Of a stretch of DNA of 64,000 bases, positions 35,071 through 42,665 are shown one piece after another. Both the position numbers and the translations under genes were made by a program. This stretch comes from an uncultured Prevotellaceae bacterium (GTDB taxonomy: Bacteria; Bacteroidota; Bacteroidia; Bacteroidales; Bacteroidaceae): contig OMXX01000012.1 in assembly GCA_900315105.1 (NCBI GenBank), forward strand, positions 1-64,000, read 5' to 3'. Under the pieces are notes generated by a model that had not been told where the DNA came from, did no database searches, and saw only the letters and a program-made list of their open reading frames with translations. The stretch's first letter is position 1, and each line of letters begins with the position of its first letter.

Positions 35071-35096
35071 AAGTACCTCATTTTGAGGTACTTTTA
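35071..35096 (+). terminator. mnmE terminator
   Basis: AAGTACCTCA (35071-35080) pairs with TGAGGTACTT (35084-35093), followed by a T-rich stretch. It lies 42 bases after the mnmE stop. Confidence 0.85.
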
Positions 35097-35120
35097 TTTT
35101 TTAACAGTTCGTAGTAGTTT

Positions 35121-35152
35121 TTTGTTATTCCTAATAATTCTTACTATTTTTG
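35121..35152 (+). promoter_or_regulatory. Promoter of the multi-HTH gene
   Basis: TTTG (35121-35124) and TATTTTTG (35145-35152) are separated by 20 bases, matching both Bacteroidetes promoter elements. The 185-base leader that follows contains the direct repeats at 35206-35300. Confidence 0.7.
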
Positions 35153-35205
35153 TACCGATTTTCTACCGCGAACCTTTTTGGGTAGGTTCTTCATCACATC
35201 CTTTT

Positions 35206-35300
35206 GACATTGAGGATACAAGCGTGAGACGCTATGAGAAGAGAAATAATGACATTGAGGATACAAGCGTGAGACGCCATGAGACGTGATGAGACGGTAT
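35206..35300 (+). repeat. Direct repeats in multi-HTH gene leader
   Basis: A 34-bp sequence occurs twice (35206-35239 and 35251-35284, one mismatch, period 45). The second copy runs into three 10-bp units of the type GAGACGnnAT (35271-35280, 35281-35290, 35291-35300). They lie just upstream of the eight-HTH gene and are candidate binding sites for it, for integrase arms or for an excisionase. Confidence 0.85.
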
Positions 35301-35344
35301 GATACACTTTGGGAGAAATAAAAGGCACCAATCCTTGTAACGAT

Positions 35345-37003
35345 ATGGAAATACAGAAACGTTGTCAGTACTGCGGAGGTTCCTTTATTGCGCACAAGAT
35401 GAACACAATCTATTGCTCGCCTTCGTGCAATAATAAAGACTACAAACGTAAGATAAGAGAAAAACAAATTGCTGAATATAAATCTCAGCATCCATTACTT
35501 CCTTTAAAAGCCGAGAATGTTAATTCTCAGGTTAAGGAATTCCTTACCCCTACTGAAGGTGCAAAACTTCTTGGTATGAGTAGGGCGACATTCTATCGGA
35601 ATATGTGTGATGGTAATATAAAAGTTGTCCAGATGCGAGGTAAAACGATAGTCAGAAGAAAAGATATTGAACGTATGTTCGATAATCCACCAGAATACAA
35701 GTCTCGTTCGGTTGATCAAAACATGAAGAAAAAAAGAGAATACTATACAATGAGGCAGATAGAAGAAAAGTTCAGATGTTCAAAGAAAGCAGTACGAACC
35801 AGAATAGAGAAATATAACATCCCGAAGATATATCAAGGCAGGAACACCTACTTTGACAAAGCTTTGGTAGATCTGCATTTTGCAGAGCTCATAGCAGAGT
35901 TCGACAGAAGAGACTACTATACTATAGAGCAATTGGAGGAGAAATACCAGATGAGCCACCAGGCGGTTCTCTCTTTTGTACTGAGAAACAAGATACCTCG
36001 AATAACTCAGGGAAGAAGTGTTTTCTATTCCAAGGTTCATGTAGATATGTTCAAGGGCGAGCGAGAAAAGATAGACCCGAACTACTATACTTACCATGAA
36101 ATCATGGAAAAGTACAGTTTCAGTAAGGATCAGGTTGCCTACTATATCCATAACTACGACATTCCCAATCATAAGCATGGACGATATACTTTGGTTGAAA
36201 GGAAGGCATTTGACCGCATAATAAAAGATAGAATGAAAACTAATTCACTAGCCAAGGAAAAAGAACGCAGAGAATTACAGCCACGTACATCTGTAGTTCC
36301 TGAAGGCTATTTGTCTGTAGCTCAAATTGCCGAGAAGTACGGGGTATCGTCAAAGCATGTAACGACGAAAACCAGAGAGGGGAATGTTCCTAAGCTTGTA
36401 ATAAAGCATTTCAACTACTATAATGAGGAAGCCATAGAAGCCTTGTTCAATAGAGATCCAGAGAAATTTGATGTTCCTGAAGACTACATTACCGCAGAAC
36501 AAGTAGCCAAAAGGTTCAAAGTAACCGTACACTATGTTCATAACAGAACACGAACTGCCAATATTCCAAAGATAATAGTCAAGCATATTAATTTCTACGA
36601 GCTAAAGGCAATAGAGGCATTGTTCGGCAAGAACGAGGCAAGTCCTGAACTCCAGGCTGATGAAAAAGCGGAATGGGTTACAGGCGAGCAGGTAGATATT
36701 ATGCTAAACTCAACGGTGGTGGCAAGACGATCTTTCGTTTCACGCCACAGGATTCCAAGCAAGAAGGAGCATGGTGTTGCCTACTACCTTCGTTCTGCTA
36801 TAGAGGAGGCAATGAACCCATTATCCAAATATGGTGACAAATACTTTAGTGTAGAACAGATTATGGAGAAGTTTACTCTTCCACGTGACAAGGTATATGG
36901 TATAATGAGATACAGCGATGTAAGGCGAGAGCATGTAGGCAGCTATACTCTTTTCCTTAAAGAGGATGTCATCCGAATCATGTACGAGAGGATGAGCAAG
37001 TGA
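35345..37003 (+). CDS. Protein with about eight tandem excisionase-like HTH units
   Basis: This 552-residue protein starts with a zinc-ribbon-like segment (CQYCGGSF then YCSPSC, about residues 7-29). It then repeats a roughly 50-residue unit about eight times (from about 65 to the end). Each unit reads like YYTxxQIxEKYxxSxxxVxxxxxxxxIP followed by a basic wing and a short helix, the winged HTH of excisionases and MerR proteins. It is the first ICE gene, read toward the integrase, so it probably controls excision or transfer. The ATG at 35345 is preferred over a TTG at 35309. I know of no characterised protein of this build. Confidence 0.75.
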   Translation: MEIQKRCQYCGGSFIAHKMNTIYCSPSCNNKDYKRKIREKQIAEYKSQHPLLPLKAENVNSQVKEFLTPTEGAKLLGMSRATFYRNMCDGNIKVVQMRGKTIVRRKDIERMFDNPPEYKSRSVDQNMKKKREYYTMRQIEEKFRCSKKAVRTRIEKYNIPKIYQGRNTYFDKALVDLHFAELIAEFDRRDYYTIEQLEEKYQMSHQAVLSFVLRNKIPRITQGRSVFYSKVHVDMFKGEREKIDPNYYTYHEIMEKYSFSKDQVAYYIHNYDIPNHKHGRYTLVERKAFDRIIKDRMKTNSLAKEKERRELQPRTSVVPEGYLSVAQIAEKYGVSSKHVTTKTREGNVPKLVIKHFNYYNEEAIEALFNRDPEKFDVPEDYITAEQVAKRFKVTVHYVHNRTRTANIPKIIVKHINFYELKAIEALFGKNEASPELQADEKAEWVTGEQVDIMLNSTVVARRSFVSRHRIPSKKEHGVAYYLRSAIEEAMNPLSKYGDKYFSVEQIMEKFTLPRDKVYGIMRYSDVRREHVGSYTLFLKEDVIRIMYERMSK

Positions 37004-37017
37004 TATTCCTAATTATT

Positions 37018-37031
37018 CATACTTATTTTGA
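37018..37031 (+). promoter_or_regulatory. Shared 14-mer upstream of integrase gene
   Basis: CATACTTATTTTGA occurs here and again exactly at 39383-39396. The wider sequence 37003-37034 resembles 35123-35154, the promoter of the multi-HTH gene. It looks like a common promoter/operator element for ICE regulators. Confidence 0.5.
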
Positions 37032-37038
37032 ATTATAT

Positions 37039-37074
37039 TACGCTTACTGAGGTCTGCATCAAATCATAAGCGTA
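37039..37074 (+). promoter_or_regulatory. Inverted repeat at integrase promoter
   Basis: TACGCTTA (37039-37046) pairs with TAAGCGTA (37067-37074). The right arm runs into GTATTTTG, a -7-like box about 30 bases before the integrase ATG. It is a candidate operator. Confidence 0.5.
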
Positions 37075-37110
37075 TTTTGCACGTTGAAAAAATTTAAAAC
37101 AATAATAATT

Positions 37111-38322
37111 ATGCAACAATGTAAGACTGTAACGCTACGTACACGAAAGTGCAAGAATGGAATGTTGTCATACTATCTGGACTATTATCCGGCCTTCCGT
37201 GATATGGAAACCATGAAGAGTATACGTCATGAATCCTTGGGTATCTACGTTTACGAAAAACCGATTAACAATATCCAGCGTCGTATGAACAAAGCCATGG
37301 CAGAGAAAGCTGAGACGATACGTTGCATGAGATACGAGTCCATCATCAACGAACGATTTGGCTTGTATGACAAAGCACATAAAAAAGAAAGTTTTCTTGC
37401 TTATTACAAGAAACTCTGTACAAAACATAATTTCAAGTGGGATTATGTCTATCTGCATTTCTATGACTATGTAGGTGGAAAATGTACCTTTGAAGAGGTG
37501 GATGTTCAACTCTGTCAAGGCTTTAGCGAGTATCTACAGGAAAAAGCTTTAAACAAAAGGACAGGAGCCAAGTTGTCTCAGAATTCTATTGCCGGCTATT
37601 GGTCAACATTCAGGGGAATGCTGAATATAGCTTATCGAGATAAGCAGATTTCCATTAACGTCAATGATTTTCTTGATAAGATCAAGACCGTGGAATCTCC
37701 GAAGGAAGTCCTTAATCTTCATGAAGTATACCGTCTCTATTGTACAGAATGTGAGATAGATGTTTTGAAAAGAGCAGCTCTCTTTTCCTGTCTGACAGGT
37801 CTTCGTTTCAGTGACGTACAGGCTTTGCAGTGGAAAAACGTATGTGAATATGCTGACGGAGGAAAGTATCTTGATTTTATTTCAGTGAAGACAAAAGTTC
37901 AAAATATTGTACCTATTAACAAGGATGTTGTAAAACTCATGGGAAGACCAGGAAAAGGGAATGTTTTCATTGGTTTGAAGTACTTCATGACACAGAAGCC
38001 TATGAGGAATTGGCTGGAAAAAGCCAAGATTAACAAGCACATCACCTTTCACTGTTTTCGTCATACTTATGCTAGTCTTCAGTTAGAACTTGGTACTGAC
38101 ATATATACCGTTCAGAAGATTCTTGCACATGCCAACGTTTCAACAACTGAGATTTATGCTCGTCATGCTGAGCCAAAAAAACGTGAAGCTGCAACTAAGC
38201 TTAGCTTAAAGACGTTAAAAAGTGTTACAAGGAACGAGGAAAACAAGTGCAGGAAAGGAACATACGACTCATGTAAAGATGAAAACAACAGCCAAACAAA
38301 TGAAAAGAAGAATGACAAATGA
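37111..38322 (+). CDS. int: Tyrosine recombinase, ICE integrase
   Basis: This site-specific recombinase of the phage-integrase family has 403 residues and should integrate and excise the element. An N-terminal arm-binding domain is followed by a SAM-like core-binding domain (about residues 85-195) and the catalytic domain. The catalytic set is visible: Arg in TGLRFSD (about 232), HCFRHTY (H314, R317), H340 in LAHANV and Tyr349 in TTEIYARH. The ATG at 37111 is preferred over a TTG at 37084. The C-terminal 40 residues are rich in lysine and asparagine. Its place next to mnmE marks the left end of the ICE. Confidence 0.93.
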   Translation: MQQCKTVTLRTRKCKNGMLSYYLDYYPAFRDMETMKSIRHESLGIYVYEKPINNIQRRMNKAMAEKAETIRCMRYESIINERFGLYDKAHKKESFLAYYKKLCTKHNFKWDYVYLHFYDYVGGKCTFEEVDVQLCQGFSEYLQEKALNKRTGAKLSQNSIAGYWSTFRGMLNIAYRDKQISINVNDFLDKIKTVESPKEVLNLHEVYRLYCTECEIDVLKRAALFSCLTGLRFSDVQALQWKNVCEYADGGKYLDFISVKTKVQNIVPINKDVVKLMGRPGKGNVFIGLKYFMTQKPMRNWLEKAKINKHITFHCFRHTYASLQLELGTDIYTVQKILAHANVSTTEIYARHAEPKKREAATKLSLKTLKSVTRNEENKCRKGTYDSCKDENNSQTNEKKNDK

Positions 38323-38422
38323 AACAAAAATTATTGTGTAAATAGTTGATTGTTAAAGCTTTAATTTTGTTAAGATATTTTCTTTTGTTCATAGTTCTTC
38401 AAAGTATTTCGGAAATTATCCC

Positions 38423-38430
38423 TAACTTTG
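38423..38430 (+). promoter_or_regulatory. -7 box before hypothetical membrane gene
   Basis: TAACTTTG is an exact TAnnTTTG match 34 bases upstream of the ATG at 38464. Confidence 0.65.
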
Positions 38431-38463
38431 CAGTCTCAAACAGAGAATAAAACAAAAGTAAGT

Positions 38464-39141
38464 ATGACATCAAAATTCAGGGATAATTCATTTTTAATAG
38501 CAATCAGCAGTCTTATGACTCTTATGTTTGTAGCAATCTCTGCTACATTATTTTTCGCATTTTATTCATCGGATGTGGTTATTGTTGCTCGGATGATGAT
38601 TCTTGATGTACTATTATTGATAACCCTTTTTGGTATATATCACTACAACAGCCAAAATATATCAGGATCTGTAATGGAAGAAGAAAACATTCCTGCCATC
38701 ACTTCCTTATCCTATCATGAGATTCGTAAAAGATATAGGGAAAAGACAGATGAACTAAATGAAAAACGTTTGAATGTAGTATCTGATTATGTTCAGCTAG
38801 TAATGAGTCCATATCTCAAAGAATCTGATGTAAACATGCTTATTAATAATATAAATCTATGGTTGGAAAGTGAGGATAACATACTTATTCCTGTGACAAC
38901 TGATGGAAGGCTTACGACTCTCGACCTTCGTCATTTAGCATGGAACATAGGTGAAAGATTCAATTGGAAAGGCATAAAGAGAGCTCTTTTCATCAAGCTC
39001 GTCTTTCCTATTGAAATGCGTGAACTGGAAGTTGAGACCATAAGACGCAACCTTAGACAGAATGGAAATTGTATCATAGAATTGGATATACCTGAGAAGG
39101 GATTCTTTGAATTTAGCATATCATCCCGTCCCACGCAGTAA
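38464..39141 (+). CDS. ICE membrane protein of unknown function
   Basis: This 225-residue protein has two adjacent membrane helices at the N-terminus (about residues 12-65), followed by a charged cytoplasmic domain. That domain contains YREKTDELNEKRLNVVSDYVQ and a C-terminal beta-rich part ending FFEFSISSRPTQ. I do not recognise the family. Its place between integrase and excisionase-like genes with a private promoter suggests an ICE maintenance or signalling role, but nothing proves it. Confidence 0.6.
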   Translation: MTSKFRDNSFLIAISSLMTLMFVAISATLFFAFYSSDVVIVARMMILDVLLLITLFGIYHYNSQNISGSVMEEENIPAITSLSYHEIRKRYREKTDELNEKRLNVVSDYVQLVMSPYLKESDVNMLINNINLWLESEDNILIPVTTDGRLTTLDLRHLAWNIGERFNWKGIKRALFIKLVFPIEMRELEVETIRRNLRQNGNCIIELDIPEKGFFEFSISSRPTQ

Positions 39142-39156
39142 TTCGCTTGTCTTAAT

Positions 39157-39211
39157 ATTCAGAAAGTTAGCTATTTCGCGATAAAAACGTTTGTTAGCTC
39201 ACTTTCTGAAT
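39157..39211. repeat. 16-bp inverted repeat
   Basis: ATTCAGAAAGTTAGCT (39157-39172) and AGCTCACTTTCTGAAT (39196-39211) pair with one mismatch around a 23-base spacer. No T run follows, so it is more likely a protein-binding or recombination site than a terminator. Apart from this, the 14-mer at 39383 and a promoter box near 39448, the 341-base gap shows nothing. Confidence 0.65.
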
Positions 39212-39382
39212 AATTTCTAACAACTAGAAAAAATATGAATTTAACGTATTTAACATTTGTTAGGGCGACAGGATTCACTTTTATAAAAAAAATATGTTGC
39301 AATGTTATGGAAGCATATACTTTAATTATGCATTGATTTTTGCATTTTTGTATTTTTTTGAGTGCTTCTGAAATTTTAAATG

Positions 39383-39455
39383 CATACTTATTTTGACTTA
39401 CTGCTTAATTACAGCCAATTACACTATTTCTCCATTATATCATTATGTTACTTTG
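39383..39455 (+). promoter_or_regulatory. Promoter region of first excisionase-like gene
   Basis: The shared 14-mer CATACTTATTTTGA (39383-39396) is followed by TTACTTTG (39448-39455), one base from the TAnnTTTG consensus, 27 bases before the ATG. Confidence 0.45.
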
Positions 39456-39482
39456 CACCATTAATTCTAAATATATACGAAA

Positions 39483-39869
39483 ATGGATGCACAAGAAACA
39501 ACATTCAATGACCTCCCAGTAATCATCGGGAATCTCGCCAGTAAGATTGAAAAAATCGAGAATCTGCTTTTATCCGTTAATGAACAGCTGAAGAAGAGCA
39601 AGTCGGAAACAGAGCATATTCCAATGAACTTAAAAGAAGCATGTGAGTTTCTAAAGGTCAAGAGGGGGACAATGTACTATTATCTGGAAAAACGTTTAAT
39701 ACCTGCTACCCGTTCTGGTAAAAGCTACCTTTTCTTCAAGGATGAGCTTATAAGATGGGCTGAGTCCAGTCATAATAATGTACAAGTACAGACACCAGAA
39801 GAGTTACATGCTGAGATTGTTAAAAATAGCAGGAAAAGAACAGGAAACAGACGGGAATTACCAGGTTGA
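39483..39869 (+). CDS. Excisionase-like HTH protein
   Basis: This 128-residue DNA-binding protein has a helical N-terminus with coiled-coil character (about residues 12-40). One winged HTH of the excisionase type follows: MNLKEACEFLKVKRGTMYYYLEKRLIPATRSGKSYLFFKDELIRW (about 48-92). Proteins like this bend DNA for integrase-driven excision or regulate the adjacent genes. The basic tail (about 115-128) may add DNA contacts. Confidence 0.82.
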   Translation: MDAQETTFNDLPVIIGNLASKIEKIENLLLSVNEQLKKSKSETEHIPMNLKEACEFLKVKRGTMYYYLEKRLIPATRSGKSYLFFKDELIRWAESSHNNVQVQTPEELHAEIVKNSRKRTGNRRELPG

Positions 39870-39907
39870 ATAAGGTAATTCTGGCAAAAGTATGCAGTTT
39901 TTTAGTC

Positions 39908-40012
39908 TTGTGCAGATAGATTGCACAAAAAATACTTACCTTTGTACCCGATATTCAATCATATTTTTAATGAAAGGGACTAGATAGATATTGTAGTATT
40001 GTAAGAACTACA
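39908..40012 (+). promoter_or_regulatory. Promoter and hairpins of regulatory leader
   Basis: TTGTGCA (39908-39914) and TGCACAA (39922-39928) form a hairpin just upstream of TACCTTTG (39937-39944), a clean -7 box. TGTAGT (39992-39997) and ACTACA (40007-40012) form a second hairpin inside the predicted leader RNA. Confidence 0.55.
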
Positions 40013-40038
40013 TAAATTGTCTAATTTATTTACTCACT

Positions 40039-40094
40039 CACAAAAAGATCTTATGAAACGGAGAAATCAATCTGCCGTTCTCTCTCTTTTTGTG
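40039..40094 (+). repeat. Perfect 10-bp inverted repeat around a short leader ORF
   Basis: CACAAAAAGA (40039-40048) and TCTTTTTGTG (40085-40094) are perfect complements. The left arm precedes, and the right arm covers, the end of a 14-codon reading frame and the apparent TTG start of the next gene. Confidence 0.65.
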
Positions 40095-40097
40095 TAA
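40053..40097 (+). CDS. Possible 14-residue leader peptide
   Basis: ATG at 40053 opens a 14-codon frame (MKRRNQSAVLSLFV) ending in TAA at 40095-40097. The stop overlaps the region of the TTG start of the 245-residue protein, one frame apart, next to a run of five T. It may be a coupling leader peptide. Alternatively the two frames are joined by a +1 shift and this is the true N-terminus. Confidence 0.4.
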   Translation: MKRRNQSAVLSLFV

Positions 40098-40827
40098 CCG
40101 TTGTCTCGTACAATGTACAAGAACTGAGATTGAACAGCCCGAAGTCGATGAACTTTGGGTTCTTTTTCGTGCTGCACATGAGCAGTACCAGTCACAAATT
40201 GTCAATGGCAAAAAGCTTTACCATCGCTTTGTCAATGACTTTATCAGCTATCACCTACCCTACTTTGGTCAGGATGAGCATCGTATAAGAATGCACATCA
40301 GTAATGTCAGCAGTCTTTATGAGCTGTTGACCGAACGTCATGACCTCATAAAGAGGTTCTTTACTAAAGAGAACTTTACATATGAGGACTGTCAGGCTAT
40401 GCTCAGAGAGTTCAATACTGTCGAGTTGGTCTATGATCATTCTAGGCAGATGGCAAGGTTCAATGACGACCAGATTATTCTTTTGATGAAGTACATCAAC
40501 GAAGAGAAATTGTTTGACCATGACATTGATGAGTTTGAGTTAAGAGGTTTTTTCAGCTGTACGCTGAAGGAATCTTTAGTTGCAAGGAAAACGACATGGC
40601 TCCTTCTCCTGCTAAATGCTCTGGCTCATGAGAAGCTCTTAGTAAGGGGGTGGCAGAAACTCATTGTAGAGAACCAATTGCTCAAATCAAACAAGGCAAG
40701 GAAGCCGATCACCAAGTCTGCAATATCTTCAAACATCAGCCGTAAGAGAAATGTCTTATGTCAGTCAGGGAGTGAATTGGATCCATTCAAGAGTTTAATC
40801 ATTAAACTGAAAGAGTATGTAAAATGA
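40090..40827 (+). CDS. ICE hypothetical protein, possible regulator
   Basis: This 245-residue protein is mostly helical, with no membrane segment, and ends in basic residues. The frame has no early ATG; the apparent start is the TTG at 40090 in the right arm of a hairpin and overlapping a 14-codon leader. I cannot assign a family; some features (helical, about 240 residues, C-terminal HTH-like stretch, ICE regulatory zone) recall RteC-type regulators, but this is weak. The start is uncertain and a frameshift with the leader is possible. Confidence 0.6.
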   Translation: MCNRCLVQCTRTEIEQPEVDELWVLFRAAHEQYQSQIVNGKKLYHRFVNDFISYHLPYFGQDEHRIRMHISNVSSLYELLTERHDLIKRFFTKENFTYEDCQAMLREFNTVELVYDHSRQMARFNDDQIILLMKYINEEKLFDHDIDEFELRGFFSCTLKESLVARKTTWLLLLLNALAHEKLLVRGWQKLIVENQLLKSNKARKPITKSAISSNISRKRNVLCQSGSELDPFKSLIIKLKEYVK

Positions 40828-40836
40828 AAGTAAGGC

Positions 40837-40908
40837 AACCAAGTGAAATAAAAAAAGGTTGAGAAAATGGTTGACCAAAGGTAAAGGTCAACATCGCGTC
40901 ACTTGGTT
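40837..40908. repeat. Nested inverted repeats
   Basis: Outer arms AACCAAGTGA (40837-40846) and TCACTTGGTT (40899-40908) enclose inner arms GTTGACC (40870-40876) and GGTCAAC (40886-40892). All four arms are perfect. The structure could be a terminator, an operator for the next promoter or part of an origin of transfer. Confidence 0.7.
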
Positions 40909-40924
40909 TACGACTTATTGGGAG

Positions 40925-40932
40925 TACCTTTG
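40925..40932 (+). promoter_or_regulatory. -7 box of second excisionase-like gene
   Basis: TACCTTTG is an exact consensus match 64 bases before the ATG. The leader holds a G-rich/C-rich hairpin (GGGG to CCCC, about 40955-40968). Confidence 0.65.
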
Positions 40933-40995
40933 CCGCCGAATCGGTTCGTTTCGGGGGGTAGCTCCCCTATTGTCTAACATAAAATAAATACATAC

Positions 40996-41331
40996 ATGGA
41001 CCAAGGGATTATCGATATGAAGGTATTGGCAAAGAAACTAGACCTTCTAGAGATGCGAATAAAAGAACTTGAAGACGTAAACATGAAATTGTTGATCAAA
41101 CGACTAGAAAAGGTGGAATGTGACCAGTATGTCCAGAAGGATGTCTTTACGACTGAAGAAGCATGTCAGTTTCTTGATATATCACCTTCCCAGCTATACA
41201 AGCTTACCAGTAAACAAAAAATACCGCATTATAAGCCACGTGGAAAGATGGTATATTTCGACAAGAAAGAACTTGTCAAGTGGCTTAAGAGAAATCACAA
41301 AAATGAAGTTCTAGTAAATGATACAGAATAA
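40996..41331 (+). CDS. Second excisionase-like HTH protein
   Basis: This 111-residue protein has an N-terminal coiled-coil region (about residues 8-45) and a winged HTH: FTTEEACQFLDISPSQLYKLTSKQKIPHYKPRGKMVYFDKKELVKWL (about 51-97). It matches the layout of the protein at 39483-39869, so the ICE carries two single-HTH proteins besides the eight-HTH one. It is the first gene of a group with the ATPase and primase-like genes. Confidence 0.82.
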   Translation: MDQGIIDMKVLAKKLDLLEMRIKELEDVNMKLLIKRLEKVECDQYVQKDVFTTEEACQFLDISPSQLYKLTSKQKIPHYKPRGKMVYFDKKELVKWLKRNHKNEVLVNDTE

Positions 41332-41357
41332 GATACAGGTTCAAAAAATATGACGTT

Positions 41358-41480
41358 ATGATTGATGAAGCAAAAGAATATACAGATGATTATCTGACTG
41401 TAGTCCTTAAAAAAGCAGAGATTGTTCTCAGTCACATAAAATCAACAAGATTACAAAATGACAAAGAAAAAGAACATTGA
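41358..41480 (+). CDS. Small 40-residue protein
   Basis: A 40-codon frame from ATG 41358 encodes an acidic then basic helix (MIDEAKEYTDDYLTVVLKKA and onward). It ends 23 bases inside the start of the ATPase gene, so it may act through translational coupling. No family is recognised. Confidence 0.45.
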   Translation: MIDEAKEYTDDYLTVVLKKAEIVLSHIKSTRLQNDKEKEH

Positions 41481-42579
41481 CAACAACATAATACATTCAA
41501 ACAAAGGTTCCCTGGAGATCAGTATGTTAGGTAAGGATGAATTTACCGATGCAGAACTGGAACAAATACTCAATCAGGGAGAGGTAAAGGCAACGGAGAA
41601 GCCTCCATTACCGCCGCAGATATTGTGGGTAGGTGATTGCACATTAGCGACTTTTGGCAATTTCAGTGCATCTACGGGTAAGGCAAAGTCCAAGAAGACG
41701 TTTAATCTGTCAGCGATGGTAGCTGCATCGATCATCAATGGTACAGTCCTCAATTATAGGGCAAGCCTTCCTGAAGGCAAGCGTAAGATAATCTACTTCG
41801 ATACAGAGCAAAGCCGCTATCATTGTCATAATGTAGTGGAAAGGATATATCGGCTTGCAGGTCTCAGTCTGAAGAAAGATGATAAAAGAATCAAGATGTA
41901 TGGTCTTCGCGAGTTCACACCTGCCCTTCGTATTGCACTCATTGATTATTCATTGAGAAAGAGCGAAGGTGTAGGACTTGTAATCATCGACGGACTACGA
42001 GACCTGATGTATGATATCAACAACGCCAAGGAATCTACGGATGTTATGACAATGCTGATGGCATGGACAAGCAAATATGAGCTCCATATCCATTGCGTAC
42101 TGCATTTGAACAAAAACGACAATAATACCAGAGGTCATATCGGTACGGAACTGGAGAATAAGGCAGAGACTGTCCTTGTTATCAGCAAGGACAAGACAGA
42201 CTCCAATATCAGTGAGGTAAGGCCAATGCACATGAGGGACAAGGAGTTTACTTCATTTGCATTTGAGATTGACGATAATTCGCTGCCTGTACTTTCTGAC
42301 GGATGCCATGTCACAGTGCTGAAACCGAAAGACAAACCTCTGACGTCACTAACAAACGACATTCATCTAACCGTTCTAAAAAAACTCTTCGAGACATCGC
42401 TCTCTGTGAAATATGAAGAACTTGTTGATTTGCTGATGAAAGCTTATGCATCTGAAGGTTACAAAAAGGGCAGGAACGGCGTGAAGGATTTACTGAAGGC
42501 TCTGATGAACAAGAACATCATCACTCATGCCTCCGGAATCTACCAATTCAATCAGGAAATCCTAAGCACAGATGATTGA
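41458..42579 (+). CDS. RepA/RecA-like AAA ATPase
   Basis: This 373-residue ATPase resembles the RepA/RecA-type proteins of mobile elements. FSASTGKAKSKKTFNLSAM (about residues 67-85) is the P-loop, with GKAKSKKT in place of the usual GxxGxGKT. KIIYFDTEQS (about 111-120) and GLVIIDGLRDLMYDI (about 174-188) are the following strands including Walker B, and CVLHLNKND is the sensor strand. A C-terminal winged-helix region follows (about 300-370). It probably acts in ICE replication or DNA processing with the primase-like gene. Confidence 0.8.
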   Translation: MTKKKNIDNNIIHSNKGSLEISMLGKDEFTDAELEQILNQGEVKATEKPPLPPQILWVGDCTLATFGNFSASTGKAKSKKTFNLSAMVAASIINGTVLNYRASLPEGKRKIIYFDTEQSRYHCHNVVERIYRLAGLSLKKDDKRIKMYGLREFTPALRIALIDYSLRKSEGVGLVIIDGLRDLMYDINNAKESTDVMTMLMAWTSKYELHIHCVLHLNKNDNNTRGHIGTELENKAETVLVISKDKTDSNISEVRPMHMRDKEFTSFAFEIDDNSLPVLSDGCHVTVLKPKDKPLTSLTNDIHLTVLKKLFETSLSVKYEELVDLLMKAYASEGYKKGRNGVKDLLKALMNKNIITHASGIYQFNQEILSTDD

Positions 42580-42632
42580 GTTTACAAGTTTAAGTTTAAG
42601 GGCGTGTATATATATAAACTAATAATATGGCG

Positions 42633-42640
42633 TACATTTG
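42633..42640 (+). promoter_or_regulatory. -7 box before primase-like gene
   Basis: TACATTTG matches TAnnTTTG, 25 bases before the ATG at 42666, so this gene may have its own promoter. Confidence 0.55.
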
Positions 42641-42665
42641 CGTAAGCGCATGTATATAATTTAAT

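Larger units (their letters stand above)
35029..35344. other. mnmE-to-ICE junction region
   Basis: This 316-base gap holds the mnmE terminator, inverted repeats, the promoter of the multi-HTH gene and two levels of direct repeats. ACTACGAAC (35042-35050) pairs with GTTCGTAGT (35107-35115), and AGGAATAAC (35055-35063) with GTTATTCCT (35124-35132). The left attachment site of the ICE most likely lies here, but without the right end it cannot be pinned down. Confidence 0.55.

Noticed and set aside
35206..35300. CRISPR array
   Set aside because: Only two 34-bp copies with an 11-base spacer, no cas genes nearby, and sub-repeats of 10 bp run into one another.
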